This document shows, in pieces, positions 59,859 to 64,000 of a stretch of 64,000 nt of DNA. The DNA lies in assembly GCA_019096155.1 (NCBI GenBank), contig JAHCVI010000003.1, positions 3,038,001 through 3,102,000 on the forward strand, in the 5' to 3' direction. The stretch is from Staphylotrichum longicolle (taxonomy: Eukaryota > Ascomycota > Sordariomycetes > Sordariales > Chaetomiaceae). Within the stretch, counting starts at the first letter, position 1. Each line of letters begins with the position of its first letter. The position numbers and the translations under genes were made by a program. A model generated the notes under the pieces. That model worked only from the letters and a program-made list of their open reading frames with translations, ran no database searches and was not told where the DNA came from.

Positions 59859-61777
59859 GGCGGCGCGGTGAGGCCAGACCCCGGCTTACGGCAGGCCCAG
59901 CGCAGGCCTTGGGCGGACTTGTGGCAGGAGAATATCAGGTATCGATCCGACGGCGGGCTCTTGTGGACGGGACAAGCTCGGTGTCGGATTGCGGGTTCAA
60001 GCGTCGTCGACGGATGCCGGGATTCGCACTTGGTCACTGTCTCGAAACACGGAGTTGGCAGCTTGCCGCCTGTCGCAGGTCCGCCGCGGCAGCATGGTTA
60101 TGGTGGGGTACAGTGCTGCGCCCAACAACCAAGCTTTCAGGAGCTGGCTCGGCTTGGGCGCATGACGCAGGGCCAACCCTAACCCTTGACTACCATTCTT
60201 TGGTTCGATGGAACCTTTTGATCAAGCCCGCGTCGCTTCTTGATCTGATCTGATAACAACAAACTCTCCTTGCTCATCAACATGCAACTCCCGTCGAACC
60301 CACACCCATGAGCCAGCCGGTCTCCTCCGGCCACTCCCGGATTCTTCAACAACACAGCGACCTGCATGCTGTCTTACGTCTTACCAAACCGCGCTTGGTT
60401 AGACACGGACCGCAGCCCCGCACGCGGCAAGCAGAGTGACGCCGAGACCAACCGCAGCCGTGCTCGACCATGGACCGATTCGGTGTAGCACCGAGCTTGA
60501 GGTGGTGGACTGGTGTCCTAAGGTGGTCCTGGCTCTGCTGAGTTGCTAAGCTGCTGACCGAACCTTGTCCTTGCCGTGTCCCTTGCTGCAGTGCCGTTTT
60601 CTGCACGACCGGCCCCACCCTCGGCTCCCACAACGTGGGGAGCGTGTGGAAAGAGCAGAGGCAAGCACGGCAAGCCGAGCTTCCCACCTGCACCCTGAGC
60701 CATCGCGCCCCCCGCAGATGCCTGCGCTGCCTGCCGTCAGCTGCCGCGGCCGTGCCAATTGGCCTCTCCTCGTGTCGCTGAGTCTTCCGGATGCTTGGGT
60801 CGACGAGCCGCATGGCTGGTTACAGTGCAAAATGGAACCGCAGACGACATGGTGCACGGTAGTCGGACCCGGGAGTCTGGTTCGGTCGGTCTTGAAGTTG
60901 TAGCGCCCTCTCGGCCGGGATGGAAGAGAACGACGGGTCCCAGCGTATCGCCATGGGATGCGCCAACATGGGCCAACTCTTCTTGCTAGTGCCATCCTGC
61001 GTCCTTTGTCGCACACCTTGAGAAAGCGGGGAATGGACAGCCCAGCCCCCGGGACTGGAACAGACCACTGCCCTCCGCCCGCCGCCCGCCGCCCACTACC
61101 CGGTACAAGTTGCCCATCCTCGCTTGTCCTGGAGATCCCGCCTCCCTATACGTCGTTCGCTCGAGCTCACCCGAAGGGCCCGTCGGGGGACTTTCCCAAA
61201 GACCGACCGCTAGCCCTCCTAACCCTGTTGGCCCTGCTGGCCCTGCTGGCCCTCGTCAGGGACTTCGGGCTGCACGTCCCACATCACGACGTGATATTTG
61301 CCTCGCCGTTCCAGTCAGGGCTGCAGGGAGCGGCCAACCCCCCGGGCCGCCCGCTCCAATGGAGGTTCACGGCGTGGGCTTGGTGTCTGCATCCTCGTTC
61401 TTATCAGGAAGTCGTCCGACACGTTTGGCAGAAACCCCACTGGACACTTCCCAGGGGCATGCGAACTTGCTCACGGTAGTTGTGTAGACCAGCGGCCCGC
61501 CGCATGTTATTCCCGCTTCTGGTGCAGACCGGCCTTGATTCCCTGGTCCTCGCACCTCGAGGGGAAGGGGGAAAAGGGGGGGAAGTTGCGATGGCTCCTC
61601 CCGAGGGACAGCCCGGTGAGAACAAGGGACACGGGGGGCATCCATGACCCCTCTTTCTTTCGTCTTCGCCAGTCCGACCAAGCATGGCCATAAATGCTTG
61701 CCCCTTGCCGGTCTCCAAGTTCCACTTGTAGATCCAGGATCCATCGACGTCTCTTGTCTCCGCCCTGTTCGTTTACC
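59859..61777. other. Divergent intergenic region between SEC1 and the permease
   Basis: 1.9 kb with no gene supported. It contains two telomere-like CCCTAA units at 60173-60187. It also has a 9-bp tandem (CTGCTGGCC) at 61224-61252, a GCCGCCC run near 61080, and pyrimidine-rich sequence ahead of the permease start. Confidence 0.45.
61224..61252 (+). repeat. 9-bp tandem repeat, about three copies
   Basis: CTGTTGGCC, CTGCTGGCC, CTGCTGGCC in succession, in non-coding sequence about 530 bases upstream of the permease start codon. Confidence 0.85.
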
Positions 61778-63585
61778 ATGTCTTCAACCGCCTCCGTTTC
61801 CGAATCGACGAGAGATGCACATCCCGACCTCGAGGGTCAGGGACAGCACTCATCCGAGCAGAAAAGCCATGGTTGCCAGCCAAGGCGCTCGTTCGGAGGA
61901 CGGTTGCTGTCGTGGCTGGCGACGGTAGAAGACGGTGAGGTCTACGAAGCCCACCCCGACAAGAACCCAAAATGGTACCAGAGACTGCTGGACGCGGGCG
62001 TCGAAGAAAACGGCATCAAGCCCGTCCCCATCGAACATCGGACCTCGACCCAGTACAACAACCTCTTCACCGTCTTCTTCACCTGCCTCCTGGGCCTGCT
62101 CCCGTATGCTACCGCTGGCCGAGTCGGGACGGTTTCTTCTCGAGCAAGACACCAGCACTGACACCCTTGCCAACAGGATCCCGACAGGCATGCTGGCCAC
62201 ACTTGGCATGGGCATGAGCCTGAGAGACACCGCACTCGTCACACTGTTCTTCGCCCTCCTCACCTGCATTCCCCCCGCCTTCATGGGCATCGCCGGCATG
62301 GAGACGGGCTTGCGCCAGCTCGTTCAGGCGAGGTACTCGTTCGGGTGCGTCCACGGCATCCTCGCACACCTCGTCCGGAACATGCCCCTGTTGCCTGCTA
62401 ACAATTCCACCTAGCTTATATCTCGTCACAGTGCCGCTTCTCCTGAACGCCGCCACCCTAACCGGCTTCTCCCTCCTTTCATCGGTCGTCGGCGGCCAGG
62501 CTCTCGCTTCCCTGGACCCAGACAGTGTCAGCGTCAACGTCGGCATCGTGATCGCCTGTCTCATCTCGTTCGCCGTGTCCTTGCTGGGTTTCAAGGCCCT
62601 CCACTTCTGGGAGCGCTGGACCTGGATTCCCAACTTGATTTCCATTGTCATTGCTGTCGGCTGCGGGGGCAAATATCTCCATCTCCAGAGTGAGGCTGAA
62701 CCGGCAAAGCCTTCTCAAGTCTTGACTTTTGGCTGTCTCATCGCCGGCTACTTCATCACCTTTGGCGGCACTGTATCGGATTATTCCATCTACCACAACC
62801 CGCGGCGCGCATCGAGGTATGATACAAGTTCCTTCCTCGATACGATACTCAAGGCCAAGCTGACAACATCTCCCTCCACCACGATCAGGATCAAAATCTT
62901 CCTTTACATCTACGGCGGCCTCCTCGTCCCTTCGGTGCCCCTCCTCATCCTCGGCGCCGCCATCGGCGGGGCGGTCCCCAACGTGCCCTCTTGGAATGAG
63001 GCATACAACAGCACAGGTATCGGCGGCGTCATCGGCGAGATGCTGGCCCCGGCGGGCGGGTTCGGCAAGTTCGTGCTCGTCATGGCGGCCCTCAGCGTCA
63101 TCGGCAACATTTCCGTGTCCATGTACAGCGTGGCGCTGAATTTGCAGTTGCTGCTGCCCTTCTTCGCCAAGATCCACCGCTTCTTCTTCATCCTGGTCAC
63201 CACGGCGCTGATGATCCCCATGGCCATCCGCGCAGCGGCGCAGTGGGAGGAGAGCCTGACCAACTTCCTGGCCGTCATCGGATACTGGGCGGGGTGCTTT
63301 GACGCGGTGCTCATCATGGAGCTGCTGGTGTTTCGGAGGATGGACTACTCGACCTATGACCATGCCATCTGGAACGTCGGGCGGAAGCTGCCCCCTGGAA
63401 TTGCTGCGGTTGGGGCGTCGCTGGTGAGTTTGGCGTTGGTCATTCCGGGCATGGCCGAGCCTTGGTTCACGGGCCCGATCGCCAAGACGACAGGAGATAT
63501 CGGCTTTGAGATGGCTTTTGTTGTGACGGCTCTGAGCTATATCCCATTCCGGTGGTTGGAGATCAGGTGGAGGGGGCATCTGTAG
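61778..63585 (+). CDS. Purine-cytosine permease (NCS1 family, Fcy2/Tpn1-like)
   Basis: The model is join(61778..62103, 62177..62344, 62415..63585), 554 residues. A hydrophilic N-terminus of about 90 residues (SVSESTRDAHPDLEGQG...) precedes the first membrane segment NNLFTVFFTCLLGLLP. Exon 2 carries GMLATLGMGMSLRDTALVTLFFALLT and the signature METGLRQLVQARYSFG, characteristic of fungal purine-cytosine permeases. Exon 3 continues GLYLVTVPLLLNAATLTGF with about ten further hydrophobic helices. These include GCLIAGYFITFGGTVSDYSIY and IGYWAGCFDAVLIMELLVFRR, then a short cytoplasmic tail RWLEIRWRGHL. By family knowledge these are plasma-membrane proton symporters for cytosine/purines or, in Tpn1, vitamin B6; the substrate cannot be decided here. 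Introns are 73 and 70 nt with GTATGC and GTGCGT donors. The frame from 62431 alone would miss the conserved first helices. Confidence 0.92.
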
Positions 63586-63660
63586 CCCTTCGTCTCGTCC
63601 CATCCTCGCTAGATAGCCTCCCTTGACCACCAATACCACGCTTGTCCTTCCCCGTGCTCT
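63586..63660. other. Short convergent spacer
   Basis: Only 75 bases separate the permease stop from the stop codon of the convergent RIB7-like gene, so the 3' UTRs must overlap the neighbouring gene or each other. Confidence 0.6.
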
Positions 63661-64000
63661 TCACCTTTGGATCCTCCCACACAAAACCACATCCTCTCCC
63701 AGCGGGCACCACGTCACGTCCCGCAACCTCACGGGCTCCGCCGGCCGCCCGTCCTCCCCCACCGTCCTCGGGGGCACCACATCCACGCCCCCCTGCCCCA
63801 ACCACGTCGGCGCGATCGTCACGACAACCGAGTCCACAAACCCATTTCCCGGCGGCGCAAGCAGCGACTTGATCACCTCCCCGCCCCCCTCAACCATCAC
63901 GCTCCCCCCCTTCCCTCTTCAACAACCGCAGCACATCTTCCCACTCGAACCTGCCCCCTTCCCCCTTCGCCTCAAGACCGATGAACCGCCCGCCGACCTC
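63661..64000 (-). CDS. RIB7: RIB7-type 2,5-diamino-6-(ribosylamino)pyrimidinone 5'-phosphate reductase, C-terminal part (partial)
   Basis: The gene runs off the right edge; only the last 110 or so codons are present. The sequence from the edge reads RFIGLEAKGEGGRFEWEDVLRLLKREG. A frame change follows, then SVMVEGGGEVIKSLLAPPGNGFVDSVVVTIAPTWLGQGG and RLRDVTWCPLGEDVVLCGRIQ with the stop at 63661. The VEGGGEVI and VVTIAPTWLGQGG strings are the substrate/NADPH-site part of the RibD C-terminal reductase fold. By family knowledge the fungal enzyme reduces the ribosylaminopyrimidine early in riboflavin synthesis. The frame change falls in a run of seven C on the plus strand (63904-63910); six would restore the frame. 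This points to a one-base homopolymer length error, but it could be real. Confidence 0.82.

Noticed and set aside
1..64000. tRNA genes
   Set aside because: I looked for B-box strings such as GGTTCGANTCC on both strands. The few partial matches (for example near 12343, 19815, 32397 and 42671) lack a matching A box and cloverleaf.
1..64000. CRISPR arrays, operons, prokaryotic elements
   Set aside because: Spliced genes and the gene set show a eukaryotic nuclear genome; no spaced direct repeats of CRISPR type are present.

Overview
This window is nuclear DNA of a filamentous ascomycete (Pezizomycotina), most likely a Sordariomycete. The signs are GC-rich coding sequence, short introns of about 50-90 nt with GTAYGT-type donors, CTRAC-like branch sites and YAG acceptors, and a gene set typical of that group. 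These include a fungal-type NADPH-cytochrome P450 reductase, peroxisomal Lon with a C-terminal SRL, a very long Furry/Tao3-like protein and a Zn2Cys6 regulator. There are no prokaryotic features, no transposon open frames and no CRISPR array. I could not find a convincing tRNA.

Layout, left to right. 1-2546 (+): 3' part of URB1 (ribosome biogenesis). 3552-6335 (+): eIF4E-binding/4E-T-like protein. 7248-9620 (-): MLH1 (mismatch repair), with a damaged 3' end. 10972-11796 (+): an unrecognised gene broken by frameshifts. 13170-13766 (+): a weak candidate gene. 14160-17276 (-): Zn2Cys6 transcription factor whose zinc cluster is split by an 8-nt microexon. 17277-27884: a 10.6-kb stretch with no recognisable gene. 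27885-31026 (-): peroxisomal Lon protease. 32587-40219 (-): Tao3/Furry cell-morphogenesis scaffold with a disrupted 5' end. 43319-45515 (+): cytochrome P450 reductase. 49371-51365 (+): two-RRM RBMS/MSSP-like protein. 51939-53200 (-): RIO2 kinase, divergent from 53886-56789 (+): RPN1 of the 26S proteasome. 57513-59858 (-): SEC1, the SNARE regulator. 61778-63585 (+): purine-cytosine permease. 63661-64000 (-): C-terminal part of a RIB7-type riboflavin-pathway reductase, cut by the window edge.

The genes are mostly housekeeping and do not form one pathway or cluster. URB1 and RIO2 both serve ribosome assembly. Tao3 and SEC1 both serve polarised growth and exocytosis. Exon boundaries were worked out by hand from splice consensus, phase and conserved protein sequence.

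Two things stand out. First, five genes carry small indels, many in homopolymer runs, that push recognisable protein sequence into another frame: MLH1 (three), Tao3 (several), SEC1 (one), RIB7 (one) and the unknown gene at 11 kb. This looks more like residual sequence error than biology, but reads must decide. Second, the Zn2Cys6 gene has an 8-nt microexon that encodes the third cluster cysteine, followed by an 839-nt intron, and lies next to the large gene-poor region. I did not find a clearly new molecular system.
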